64,000 bases of DNA from Hoylesella enoeca JCM 12259 (lineage in GTDB: Bacteria > Bacteroidota > Bacteroidia > Bacteroidales > Bacteroidaceae). This document shows positions 49,433-58,686 of this stretch, piece after piece. Where the stretch lies: contig NZ_BAIX01000010.1 in the NCBI RefSeq assembly GCF_000613405.1, positions 1 through 64,000 of the forward strand. The letters are read 5' to 3'. The notes beneath the pieces are model-generated. The model worked only from the letters and a program-made list of their open reading frames with translations, ran no database searches and had not been told where the DNA came from. Positions within the stretch are counted from its first letter, which is position 1. Every line of letters begins with the position of its first letter. The translations under genes were made by a program, and so were the position numbers.

Positions 49433-49580
49433 TGTTGTTGGGTGGTGGTGGACTTATGATTACGTGACAGTGCAAATAATTTCATATTCTATATCTTTTA
49501 TTCTTCACTCCGTATGGCGGTTTGGGCATGTGAATCCGAATGGTTGAGATGACGATTTGCATGAAAAAGGTTGAGTGGTG

Positions 49581-49612
49581 TTTGGCCTTTTGTATTGATT
49601 TGGCTATATTTG
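49581..49612 (+). promoter_or_regulatory. Promoter of the second S9 peptidase gene
   Basis: TTTG (49581-49584), 20 bp, TATATTTG (49605-49612), 17 nt before the ATG at 49630. Confidence 0.65.
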
Positions 49613-49629
49613 CAGGCATTTAAATAACA

Positions 49630-52398
49630 ATGAAGACATTAACAATGAGAAACTTCCTATTACTGGTCTGTTACCTGCTGGCCGTGTGTCAAGCGCAGGC
49701 TCAAAAGAAGCCTTTGGATCATTCTGTCTATGACAGTTGGCAAAGTATCACAGCGCCACAAATCTCTGACCGCGGTCAGGTGTTGACTTATCTGATCAGT
49801 CCGCAGCAAGGCGACACCACGCTTGTGATTCGATGGAATCGAAATGGGCGTGAGTTGCGTATTCCGCGCGGTTGCAAGGCTCGTATTTCGAGGGATGAAC
49901 GATTTGTGATTTGCACGATCAAACCCTTGTTTGACGTTGTGAGACAAGCTCGAATCAAGAAGACCAAAGCCGAAAAGATGCCCAAGGATTCGCTGGCTAT
50001 CGTCAGTTTGCCGAGCGGGAAGATCAAGAAATTCAGCGATGTCACGTCGTTTGGTTTTGCGCCAAGAGGCGGGTCGGCTGTGGCTTTTCTGTCATCCGAC
50101 ACCACCTTGATCCCCAAGAAACTCCGCAGCAATAAGGATGTGGGTAAACCTTTGCTCGTTTATCATTTGCAGACGGGAGTCATTGATACGATTCGATATG
50201 TCAAGTCTTACGCTTTCAATCGGTTGGGCGATTGGCTGACCTATACGCTTCAGCCCAAGAAAAAGAAGACCTTGGTGGGCGTTTACGATGTGTCCACGCG
50301 TGAGCAAAGTGTTGTTTCTGACACGTGTGTTTATCATTCGCTTCCGAAATATGCTTTTTCGGGCGACAAAATGTTGTTTCTTGCATCGCAAGATACGGCT
50401 TCCAGCGGTTCAAAGAAGTGTTACTTGTGGCAGCTGAAACGTGGAGAGCGAAAAGCCCAACAATTATTGGCCCCCACAGATGTGCAGAATATGCCTGCGG
50501 GGTGGGGGATCAGTGAGCACAGCGCGCCCTATTTCAGTCGTGATGGGAAGCGTATTTTCGTGGGTATCTCACCATACATTGCGCCCAACGACACCACGAT
50601 CGTGTCGTTTGAAAGTCCTTCGCTCGATATTTGGAACTATGATGCTGCCGAGCTTCCACCGATGCAAAAAGCCAATAAAAGCATGATTGCCCGCCGCACT
50701 TGCCTCGGAGTCTATGACGAATCAACGCGTCGGTTGGTGCCGCTGACCCATTCGTTGCTCGACAAGATATATATGGTGCAGAGAGGTGATGCGCCGATCG
50801 CTTATTCCAAAGATATTACGCGCACCATCGTTTCCACGCAATGGGATATTCAAGCACCCGAAGATATCAGTTTGATCGACCTCAGTAACGGCATCCGAAA
50901 GCGGATTGCGTCGGCGTCATGCAGCGGATTGACGATCTCTCCAAGCGGTAAATATCTGGCGTGGTTTGATCTCAAAGCGCGTCATTGGATGCTTTACGAC
51001 GTTGCGACAGCGCAAACACGCAACATAACTCAGCAGCTGAAAGTGAACTTCTGGAATGAACAGGCAGACACGCCGAGTTTTCCCGAAGAATATGGGATGG
51101 CTGGTTGGACACGCAATGACAATGATCTGCTCATCTATGATCGCTATGATATCTGGCGAATTTCCACCAATGGGAAGACTGCTGCCGTGAATCTCACGGG
51201 CGGCGAGGGCCGAAAGACGCTGCGGACATTTCGTTATCTCAACACCAAAGATCCGGATGACGACCAGAGTATTGCGCCGAATGAACGTTTGTTGTTGAGC
51301 GTTTTTGATACAAAAACCAAGAAGCACGGTTTTGCTTCGGCATCTGCAAGCGGCCATGCAGCACCTTCGATCGCCGTGCTTGACGGCTATTCTTATTCTT
51401 ATCCGCTCAAAGCGAGGGAAGCAGAAGCCTATATCTATATGCGCGGCAATTTCCAAAAGCCGATGGATGTGTATCTCACCGACAATCGATGGCGCACACA
51501 ACAGCAATTGAGTCATATCAACCCGCAGCAGAAAGACTATAATTGGGGTAGCGTGGAATTGGTTCATTGGACTGCCTACGACGGCACGCCGCAGGAAGGT
51601 ATGCTGTATAAACCCGAAAACTTTGATGCAAAGAAGAAATATCCCGTATTGATTTACTTTTACGAACGTAACTCAGATAATCTTTACAATTATATAACAC
51701 CGCAACCGAGTTGGTCGATTATCAACATCACTTTTTATGTCAGCAGAGGTTATCTCGTGTTTGTTCCTGACATCACTTACAAAGCTGGAATCCCCGGCGA
51801 ATGTGCTTTCAACAGCATTTGCAGCGGAGCTGAAGCGCTGGCAACAAACAGTTGGGTGGACAAAGACAAGATGGCAATTCAAGGACAGAGTTGGGGTGGT
51901 TATCAAGTGGCTTATCTGATCACGCGCACCAATATGTTTAAAGCTGCCGGAGCAGGTGCACCCGTGGCCAATATGACCAGTGCTTATGGCGGAATCAGAT
52001 GGCAAACGGGGATGAGCAGACAATTCCAATACGAGCAAACACAGAGTCGCATCGGTCGAACGCTATGGGAGTCGCCCGAGAGTTACATCGCCAACTCGCC
52101 GCTTTTCAAGTTGCCGAACGTCACAACGCCTGTTCTCATCATGCACAACGATGCCGACGGAGCTGTGCCTTGGTATCAAGGTATCGAACTCTTTATGGGT
52201 CTTCGCCGGCTGGGTAAGCCCGCTTGGCTACTGGAATACAACGATGAAGCCCATAACCTGAAGCAACGCCGCAACCGAAAGGATTTGAGTATTCGTCTGC
52301 AACAGTTCTTCGACCATTATCTGAAAGGTGCGCCCGAACCGTCGTGGATGAAAAACCAATTCTCGATTCTGCGTAAAGGACAAGAGTTCGGGTATTGA
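49630..52398 (+). CDS. Secreted S9 family prolyl oligopeptidase-like peptidase
   Basis: A 922-aa serine peptidase with a signal peptide (cleavage near CQAQAQ). A long beta-propeller region (residues about 40-600) is followed by the peptidase domain. The triad is visible: Ser754 in GQSWGG, Asp843 in HNDADGAVPW, His875 in DEAHNL. It is longer than the DPP5-like enzyme at 3898 and belongs to the roughly 900-aa S9 group of Bacteroidetes. Peptide breakdown in the periplasm or at the surface is likely; specificity is unknown. A second ATG at 49645 could be the start. It stands alone. Confidence 0.9.
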   Translation: MKTLTMRNFLLLVCYLLAVCQAQAQKKPLDHSVYDSWQSITAPQISDRGQVLTYLISPQQGDTTLVIRWNRNGRELRIPRGCKARISRDERFVICTIKPLFDVVRQARIKKTKAEKMPKDSLAIVSLPSGKIKKFSDVTSFGFAPRGGSAVAFLSSDTTLIPKKLRSNKDVGKPLLVYHLQTGVIDTIRYVKSYAFNRLGDWLTYTLQPKKKKTLVGVYDVSTREQSVVSDTCVYHSLPKYAFSGDKMLFLASQDTASSGSKKCYLWQLKRGERKAQQLLAPTDVQNMPAGWGISEHSAPYFSRDGKRIFVGISPYIAPNDTTIVSFESPSLDIWNYDAAELPPMQKANKSMIARRTCLGVYDESTRRLVPLTHSLLDKIYMVQRGDAPIAYSKDITRTIVSTQWDIQAPEDISLIDLSNGIRKRIASASCSGLTISPSGKYLAWFDLKARHWMLYDVATAQTRNITQQLKVNFWNEQADTPSFPEEYGMAGWTRNDNDLLIYDRYDIWRISTNGKTAAVNLTGGEGRKTLRTFRYLNTKDPDDDQSIAPNERLLLSVFDTKTKKHGFASASASGHAAPSIAVLDGYSYSYPLKAREAEAYIYMRGNFQKPMDVYLTDNRWRTQQQLSHINPQQKDYNWGSVELVHWTAYDGTPQEGMLYKPENFDAKKKYPVLIYFYERNSDNLYNYITPQPSWSIINITFYVSRGYLVFVPDITYKAGIPGECAFNSICSGAEALATNSWVDKDKMAIQGQSWGGYQVAYLITRTNMFKAAGAGAPVANMTSAYGGIRWQTGMSRQFQYEQTQSRIGRTLWESPESYIANSPLFKLPNVTTPVLIMHNDADGAVPWYQGIELFMGLRRLGKPAWLLEYNDEAHNLKQRRNRKDLSIRLQQFFDHYLKGAPEPSWMKNQFSILRKGQEFGY

Positions 52399-52534
52399 CG
52401 ACGAGCATTGAGTCATTCTTTTTCGCACGAAAACGATCACATGTTGACATCGTTTTCGTGACAGATCAATTGATAAAGAAATGTAAGATGTAGGCAGGCT
52501 ATATTGAGTTGTATTTTCATTATTGATCTATTGT

Positions 52535-52622
52535 GCGCCGTTTAACGTTTAGTGGTCTTGCAATTTATGCTTTTTCATAAGACAATTAAGCGTTAAACGG
52601 CGCGCAATTAACAGTTAATTGC
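52535..52622. repeat. Inverted repeats in the gap before nrdD
   Basis: GCGCCGTTTAACG (52535-52547) is the exact complement of CGTTAAACGGCGC (52591-52603). It is followed at once by the palindrome GCAATTAACAGTTAATTGC (52604-52622). The latter resembles the TTAACnGTTAA cores of the array at 58336. The set may end transcription of the S9 gene. The rest of 52623-52840 is AT-rich without a gene. Confidence 0.75.
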
Positions 52623-52841
52623 AACACTGCTTACAACAAATAGCTCATTCACTGCTATATATTTTCGAGAAACACAAGAGTAGATTATTCACAAATAAAT
52701 TACACAAAACGGAAAAGAAAGATTGCTCTTATTTTTCAAAAGTTATCCATTTTAAAATTATAATATACAGTATATCATCAGATTGACATTATTTAACTCG
52801 CTGAAAGTTATCCAAAAGGTTCGCCGTATCAATAAAAACAC

Positions 52842-52849
52842 TATCTTTG
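52842..52849 (+). promoter_or_regulatory. -7 element of nrdDG
   Basis: TATCTTTG matches the consensus; a weak TTCG lies 18 bp upstream. Upstream are two TTATCCA sequences (AGTTATCCAT at 52741, AGTTATCCAA near 52806) that resemble DnaA boxes, and the near-palindrome ATATACAGTATAT (52763-52775), which could be an NrdR-type site. These last three are tentative. Confidence 0.5.
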
Positions 52850-52916
52850 CAAACGCAATTCGATGCACACATGATTTGAAAATAAAATTCATCTAACATA
52901 TAATCACCAATCAATC

Positions 52917-55145
52917 ATGATACAAACAGTAGTCAAACGCGACGGTCGAATCGTGGGTTTCAATGAAGAAAAGATTGTAGCCGCTATCCGTAAGGCGATG
53001 CTTCACACCGATAAAGGCGAGGACATTCATCTTATTCAACAGATCACAGACCACGTCAGCTTCCACGGCAAACCGCAAATGACGGTGGAAAACATTCAGA
53101 ATGCCGTAGAAATCGAGCTGATGAAGAGTAAGCGGAAAGATGTAGCCAAGGCCTATATTGCTTATCGCAACCAGCGAAGTATTGCCCGAAAGGCGAAGAC
53201 AAGAGATATGTTCTTGGAGATTATCAATGTAAAATCCAATGACATTACACGTGAAAACGCCAATATGAATGCGGATACGCCGGCAGGAATGATGATGAAA
53301 TTTGCCAGCGAAACTACTAAACCGTTTGTCGACGACTATCTGTTGAGCGAGGAAAGTCGTGAAGCTGTGAAGAACAATTACTTGCATATTCACGACAAAG
53401 ACTACTATCCCACCAAATCGCTTACTTGCTGTCAGCACCCACTCGACAATATTCTGAATCACGGTTTCACGGCCGGTCACGGCTCATCGCGCCCCGCCAA
53501 GCGAATAGAAACAGCCAGTGTGTTGGCTTGTATATCGTTGGAGACGGCGCAAAACGAGATGCACGGCGGTCAGGCTATCCCTGCTTTCGATTTCTATTTG
53601 GCGCCTTACGTGCGCTTATCGTTCATTGAAGAAGTGAAAGCTTTGGAAGATTTGAATGGCGAAAACTATGCACATCTATATAATAAGGTATTTGATGATT
53701 ATCTGCCGAAGCCGCTCGACAGTCTTAAAGGAGAAACACGTGTGGTGCAACACGCCATCAACAAAACTGTAGCTCGCGTGCATCAAGCGATGGAAGCGTT
53801 TATACATAATATGAATACGATACACTCTCGCGGTGGCAATCAGGTAGTTTTCTCATCTGTGAATTATGGAACTGACACCTCGGCAGAGGGGCGTTGCGTG
53901 ATGAGAGAGCTTTTGAAGAGTACCTATAACGGGGTTGGTAACGGCGAAACGGCCATCTTCCCCATTCAAATTTGGAAAAAGAAGCGCGGCGTAAACTATC
54001 TGCCCGACGACCGAAATTACGATCTTTATGAGTTTGCTTGCCAAGTAACGGCACGCCGTTTCTTCCCCAATTTTCTCAATCTTGATGCCACTTTTAACCA
54101 GAGTGATGACTGGTGTGTCGACGATCCGAAGCGTTATCTGCACGAAGTAGCTACGATGGGCTGCCGAACACGTGTTTTTGAGAATCGATTCGGGCCCAAG
54201 ACATCGGTGGGTCGCGGTAATCTGTCGTTCTCAACGATTAATATCGTGCGCTTAGCAATCGAATGTATGGATGTCAAAAATAAGGAAGAACGTATCAACA
54301 AGTTCTTTGCTAAGCTTGATTATATGCTCGATGTCACAGCCAATCAGCTCAATGAACGCTATGATTTTCAGAAAGCCGCCTATGCAAAGCAGTTCCCCCT
54401 TTTGATGCGTAGCTTGTGGTTGGGGGCCGATAAGCTCAATCCCGATGACACAATAGAGTCGATCATCAATCAGGGAACATTGGGAATAGGCTTCATCGGA
54501 CTTGCAGAGTGTCTCAAAGCACTTATCGGTCAGCATCACGGTGAGAGTGGAGAGGCTCAGGAATTGGGGCTGAAGATTGTATCGTATATGCGCAATCGCG
54601 TGAACGAATACTCGGAGAAGTTCCACCATAATTACAGTCTTCTGGCCACACCAGCCGAAGGACTGTCGGGGAAATTCACCAAAATAGACCGCAAAGCTTT
54701 TGGAGTCATCGAAGGGGTAACCGATCGCGATTATTACACGAACTCCAATCACGTGCCCGTTTACTATAAATGCAGTGCGCGACATAAGGCCGAAATCGAG
54801 GCACCTTATCACGAAATGACGCGCGGCGGACACATTTTCTATGTGGAAATAGACGGTGATGCCACTCACAATCCGCAAGTAATAATGAACGTTGTGGATA
54901 TGATGGACCACTATAATATGGGCTATGGCAGCGTGAATCATAACCGAAATCGCTGTATGGAATGCGGATATGAGAATGCGGATGCCCATCTTGAAGAGTG
55001 TCCTAAGTGTCACAGCCATCATATCGATAGGCTGCAACGCATTACAGGTTACCTTGTCGGTACAACGGATAGATGGAACAGCGGTAAGCTCGCGGAGTTA
55101 AACGACCGCGTAACACATATCGAAGGACGGGAGAATAACGAATGA
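52917..55145 (+). CDS. nrdD: Anaerobic ribonucleoside-triphosphate reductase
   Basis: A 742-aa class III reductase that makes dNTPs without oxygen, using a glycyl radical. An N-terminal ATP cone (VVKRDGRIVGFNEEKIVAAI) gives allosteric control. The barrel holds the active-site cysteines. The C-terminal zinc site is CMECGYENADAHLEECPKC, and the radical loop RITGY has Gly711. The length is normal. It overlaps the activase gene nrdG by 4 nt. Confidence 0.97.
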   Translation: MIQTVVKRDGRIVGFNEEKIVAAIRKAMLHTDKGEDIHLIQQITDHVSFHGKPQMTVENIQNAVEIELMKSKRKDVAKAYIAYRNQRSIARKAKTRDMFLEIINVKSNDITRENANMNADTPAGMMMKFASETTKPFVDDYLLSEESREAVKNNYLHIHDKDYYPTKSLTCCQHPLDNILNHGFTAGHGSSRPAKRIETASVLACISLETAQNEMHGGQAIPAFDFYLAPYVRLSFIEEVKALEDLNGENYAHLYNKVFDDYLPKPLDSLKGETRVVQHAINKTVARVHQAMEAFIHNMNTIHSRGGNQVVFSSVNYGTDTSAEGRCVMRELLKSTYNGVGNGETAIFPIQIWKKKRGVNYLPDDRNYDLYEFACQVTARRFFPNFLNLDATFNQSDDWCVDDPKRYLHEVATMGCRTRVFENRFGPKTSVGRGNLSFSTINIVRLAIECMDVKNKEERINKFFAKLDYMLDVTANQLNERYDFQKAAYAKQFPLLMRSLWLGADKLNPDDTIESIINQGTLGIGFIGLAECLKALIGQHHGESGEAQELGLKIVSYMRNRVNEYSEKFHHNYSLLATPAEGLSGKFTKIDRKAFGVIEGVTDRDYYTNSNHVPVYYKCSARHKAEIEAPYHEMTRGGHIFYVEIDGDATHNPQVIMNVVDMMDHYNMGYGSVNHNRNRCMECGYENADAHLEECPKCHSHHIDRLQRITGYLVGTTDRWNSGKLAELNDRVTHIEGRENNE

Positions 55146-55672
55146 TTTCTGTGCTCGACATTGTAGAAGACACAATGGTCGATGGTCCGGGGTTCCGTAC
55201 ATCGGTGTATTGTGCAGGCTGTCCGAATGCTTGTCCGGGCTGCCATAACCCGCAGTCGTGGGACATTCGCAACGGAACGATGATGTCGACAGCTGATATT
55301 ATGCGCGTAATTACGGCCGATCCGTTTGCCAATGTCACCTTCAGCGGCGGCGACCCGATGTTTCAAGCTGAAGGGTTTACCGAACTTGCGCGGGCTATTC
55401 GCCGCGAAACGCACAAGACAATATGGTGTTTCACGGGCTTCACATTTGAGTATCTCCTACGTCAAAAGACTCAACGAGCACTTTTAGAACTGTTGGATGT
55501 CTTGGTAGACGGTCCTTTTATCAAGTCACTTCGTGACGAATCGCTCGTTTTCCGAGGTAGTTCCAACCAACGATTGATCGATGTTCAGGCATCGTTGAGA
55601 GGTGGAAAGGTCATCCATTTATCCCCGACGCGTCTTCAAGGAGAAGGAAGTTATCTCCGCACGACGGCTTAA
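55142..55672 (+). CDS. nrdG: Anaerobic ribonucleotide reductase-activating protein
   Basis: A 176-aa radical SAM activase that makes the glycyl radical on NrdD. The cluster motif CPNACPGC (CxxxCxxC) lies within the first 40 residues, after DGPGFRTSVYCAG; the GGDPM SAM-binding motif follows. The ATG overlaps the nrdD stop. A strong two-way terminator lies just after it. Confidence 0.96.
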   Translation: MISVLDIVEDTMVDGPGFRTSVYCAGCPNACPGCHNPQSWDIRNGTMMSTADIMRVITADPFANVTFSGGDPMFQAEGFTELARAIRRETHKTIWCFTGFTFEYLLRQKTQRALLELLDVLVDGPFIKSLRDESLVFRGSSNQRLIDVQASLRGGKVIHLSPTRLQGEGSYLRTTA

Positions 55673-55692
55673 TGATTGAATAAGTACAGTCA

Positions 55693-55728
55693 AATCGCCC
55701 TTTCTTTCAAATGAAAGAAAGGGCGATT
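55693..55728. terminator. Bidirectional terminator between nrdG and dnaG
   Basis: A perfect 16-bp stem, AATCGCCCTTTCTTTC (55693-55708) with its complement at 55713-55728, loop AAAT. It lies between convergent genes. Confidence 0.8.
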
Positions 55729-55780
55729 CTGTATATTAGCTACGAGACATTTTTCCCCTTTGGGGAGCTTGACAGAGGTT

Positions 55781-57763
55781 TCAGGCAATGATGTCATTGC
55801 CCAACTTCTTAGCCAATGCATTGCGAATCTGCTGCATATCCTTGTATTCCGCCATCAAAGTCATCATCTCTTCGGGTCGATCGGTTGCTTGGGCAATCTT
55901 ATTTTGCAACTCTTTGAGATGTCGCTCTATGTAATCCATCCTGAAATCGAGAATCAGATGCAGCGTTTGTTGGCGTAAAGTCTCCATTGCATTGATGTGA
56001 GCGATACGTAGATCTTCTTCTGCCTGCGGCCCGTCAGGTTCTTTTTGGGGCAGAATCAACTGGTATTTATCGACGCTAATGTCCGTAGCAAAGCGACTGA
56101 TTGCAATATCCGCGTGATGAATGAAGTAAGTTTCGGCTTTGAAATCGGTATCGGCGTTGTGCTCGACAGCTTCGGTTAAGATGCGGTTGAACATCTCGTT
56201 GCGGAACGAAAGATTATCGGCTGCGAGATTATACTGCACATATTGTGCTACGGAAAGATTGCAAATCTGCCCCGATTCGTCTTCAACATTCTCGAAGATA
56301 GTCTTTTCCCCGTGCCGAATCACCAGCTGGATAAGCATTGTTTCTACCTCGCTGGTCTGTTGGCTGACCGTAGTCGGTATCGTCTGAACAGGCGACGCGG
56401 CCGCCGATTGGGCACGTTCTTCTTCTCGACGAGCTTCTCGTGCCTGCTGTTCGCGCCTCTCAATGATGCGCTTATTCATCTCATTGATGAGCGTAGCCTC
56501 GTTTATTCCGAGACGTTGAACGCATTCGTGAAGATACGTGTCACGTAGAATCTGATCGGGAATGACCGAAATACTTGTGACGATTGAGCCGATTGCTTCC
56601 GACCGCTTGACGGGATCGGTCACCCCATCGAGCATTAATCCGATTTTAAACTGGATAAAATCGGTTTGGTGTTCATCGATATACGCGCGGAAATCAGCTG
56701 CTGTATGCTTGCGTGCAAAGCTGTCTGGATCGTCGCCGTCGGGCAAAAGCAGCACCTTGATATTCATTCCTTCGGCCAGTAACATATCCGTTCCGCGTAG
56801 TGCTGCGTGAATTCCGGCAGCATCACCATCATACAACAGCGTGATATTCGACGTGAAACGGTGGAGCGTGTGAATTTGATGTACGCTGAGTGCAGTACCC
56901 GAATTGGCCACGACATTCTCTATTCCGCATTGGTGCATAGATATAACGTCGGTGTAACCTTCTACTAAATACACGCGATTTTCCTTTGCAACGGCCTTCT
57001 TTGCTTGAAAGATGCCATACAACTCGTGGTCCTTGTGATAGATTTCAGATTCTGGTGAGTTGACGTATTTTTGGTTAACGCCTTTCGTCCGGGCATCGAG
57101 CAGTCGGCCGCCGAAGCCTACTACCTTTCCGTTTACACCAATCCAGGGAAACATTACGCGCCCGGCGTAACGATCGATAAGGTCGCCTTGCTCGGTCTTA
57201 TAGCAAATGCCGGTTTTCAAAAGAAACTCTTCACGATAACCTTTGCTGATTGCCGTGCGGGCTAAAGCAGCCCGATCGGTAAGGTCGTAGCCTAATTGAA
57301 ACTTCTGAATAATATCGTCTCTGAAGCCGCGCGACCGAAAATAAGCCAGTCCATAAGTTGTTCCGTCAGTGCTGTTGTGTAGCAAATCCTGAAAGTATTG
57401 TGCCGCCCAGTCGTTCACGATGAACATACTCTCGCGCTCGCTCTGCTCTTGTCGCTCAGCGTCTGTCAGTTCGCGCTCGTGTATTTCGATATGATATTTA
57501 TTGGCAAGCCAGCGCAATGCCTCGGGATAAGTCATCTGTTCGTGCTCCATAATGAAGCCCACGGCATTGCCGCCACGGCCGCATCCGAAGCAGTGACACG
57601 TACCACGGGCGGGCGAGACGTAGAAAGATGGTGTCTTTTCATTATGAAACGGGCACAGCCCTTTATAATTGGCACCGCTCTTATGCAATGTAACAAACTC
57701 GCCGACAACGTCTACAATGTTGGCAGCATCTTTGATTTTCTCAGCCGTTTCTCTGTCTATCAT
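55781..57763 (-). CDS. dnaG: DNA primase
   Basis: A 660-aa bacterial primase. The N-terminal zinc finger has C37PFH40 and C58FGC61. The TOPRIM catalytic core has [12 protein letters not shown] and LLYDGDAAG. The C-terminal part is the helicase-binding and linker region, with a run of Glu/Arg/Ala. The start is ATG 57763 ([20 protein letters not shown]); a longer frame to 57814 runs into the gene upstream. The ATG overlaps the stop of a DinD-like fragment. Confidence 0.96.
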   Translation of the reverse strand: MIDRETAEKIKDAANIVDVVGEFVTLHKSGANYKGLCPFHNEKTPSFYVSPARGTCHCFGCGRGGNAVGFIMEHEQMTYPEALRWLANKYHIEIHERELTDAERQEQSERESMFIVNDWAAQYFQDLLHNSTDGTTYGLAYFRSRGFRDDIIQKFQLGYDLTDRAALARTAISKGYREEFLLKTGICYKTEQGDLIDRYAGRVMFPWIGVNGKVVGFGGRLLDARTKGVNQKYVNSPESEIYHKDHELYGIFQAKKAVAKENRVYLVEGYTDVISMHQCGIENVVANSGTALSVHQIHTLHRFTSNITLLYDGDAAGIHAALRGTDMLLAEGMNIKVLLLPDGDDPDSFARKHTAADFRAYIDEHQTDFIQFKIGLMLDGVTDPVKRSEAIGSIVTSISVIPDQILRDTYLHECVQRLGINEATLINEMNKRIIERREQQAREARREEERAQSAAASPVQTIPTTVSQQTSEVETMLIQLVIRHGEKTIFENVEDESGQICNLSVAQYVQYNLAADNLSFRNEMFNRILTEAVEHNADTDFKAETYFIHHADIAISRFATDISVDKYQLILPQKEPDGPQAEEDLRIAHINAMETLRQQTLHLILDFRMDYIERHLKELQNKIAQATDRPEEMMTLMAEYKDMQQIRNALAKKLGNDIIA

Positions 57764-58086
57764 CTTCTTATTTCTACTTTTCGCGGGTCTCCGTTTTGTG
57801 CAACGAGATAGCAAGCATAGCGAGTTAGCAAGATATCTTCTACTTCTCTTTCTGATCCCGAGCCAAGAGATACCATTTTGCTGACGTCAGCAAAATGATC
57901 AGCCAATGAATTTCCGGCATTTCGGCACGCCTCTTTCGCTTTGTCAATCACCTTGACAAAGTTTCTCCATTGTGAATAACCCAAGAGAGAAGATAACTCT
58001 CTTGTACTCCAACACTCTACTCCCCCTACTTCTGCGGCAGCTGCTTCGAAACCGTTGTAAAGCTCTATGACAACCTCTTTTTTCAT
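57760..58086 (-). CDS. Truncated DinD-like protein (BRO-N-type domain only)
   Basis: A 108-aa protein from ATG 58086 ([20 protein letters not shown]). It matches the N-terminal part of DNA-damage-inducible protein D as I know it: [66 protein letters not shown]. Full DinD is about 275 aa; here the frame ends after KVEIRR in a TGA that overlaps the dnaG ATG. Either the C-terminal half was lost when the gene was joined to dnaG, or this short form is functional. Its promoter would also drive dnaG. Confidence 0.75.
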   Translation of the reverse strand: MKKEVVIELYNGFEAAAAEVGGVECWSTRELSSLLGYSQWRNFVKVIDKAKEACRNAGNSLADHFADVSKMVSLGSGSEREVEDILLTRYACYLVAQNGDPRKVEIRR

Positions 58087-58113
58087 ATTCTCGGTTTTAG
58101 ATGATAACGAGTG

Positions 58114-58121
58114 CAAATATA
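58114..58121 (-). promoter_or_regulatory. -7 element of the dinD-like/dnaG unit
   Basis: The minus strand reads TATATTTG, a full consensus match, 28 nt upstream of the ATG at 58086. A TTTG lies further up (58145-58148), but with a long 23-bp gap. Confidence 0.5.
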
Positions 58122-58335
58122 ACGAATTATTTCGGGATACGGTACAAAAACCGATCGAAGATGCAAGGGATATTTACCTAATAACAGCATATTCGTTTGT
58201 CCGGTGTCAGTAATATAAAAAGCAGAAACAGGGCAGATGCCAGAGTCGTGGAGAAATAAATGAGATGAATTGGAATTTGGCGGTCTTCCGTAAACGTCTT
58301 ATAACCAATATGTTAAATGAAAGCTATTGCCCCCT

Positions 58336-58445
58336 GTCGCAATTAACTGTTACTTGCCTTGCGTTTAACTGTTACTTGGCGTGCGATTAACGGTTAATCG
58401 CAGTGCGTTTAACCGTTAGTTGCAACGTGTTTAACGGCTTTCCAG
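58336..58445. repeat. TTAAC palindrome array, 22-bp period, five units
   Basis: TTAAC occurs at 58343, 58365, 58387, 58409 and 58431, each 22 bp apart. The best unit is TGCGATTAACGGTTAATCGC, with the others degenerate. It lies in the divergent gap between dinD/dnaG and the TonB receptor. The rest of 58122-58335 shows nothing I can name. Confidence 0.8.
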
Positions 58446-58463
58446 AATACCTACTTTTAGGTA

Positions 58464-58494
58464 TTGTCGGGTGGATAGATTTTCTCTACTTTTG
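58464..58494 (+). promoter_or_regulatory. Promoter of the TonB receptor operon
   Basis: TTGT (58464-58467), 19 bp, TACTTTTG (58487-58494). Transcription would start near 58501, giving a leader of about 185 nt before the ATG at 58687. Confidence 0.65.
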
Positions 58495-58576
58495 TAACCA
58501 TAATTAGTGACCAACCGACAGACAATGCAAATAATAACGATATGCAGGGAAGCGTGCCCTGAAATTTCATTCGCCG

Positions 58577-58610
58577 TGCGCCATCTTTCAACAAAGATGG
58601 CGCATTTCTT
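58577..58610 (+). promoter_or_regulatory. Attenuator-like terminator hairpin in the TonB receptor leader
   Basis: TGCGCCATCTTT (58577-58588) pairs perfectly with AAAGATGGCGCA (58593-58604) across a CAAC loop, followed by TTTCTTTT. A smaller hairpin, CAGGG/CCCTG (58545-58549 with 58557-58561), precedes it. It sits between promoter and start codon, so it may control read-through. Confidence 0.6.
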
Positions 58611-58686
58611 TTATGAACGATACCGAAATATGTTCGTTTTTAATGCGGTGTTTGCCGCTTTCGAAAAACAGTACACATACATTTGT

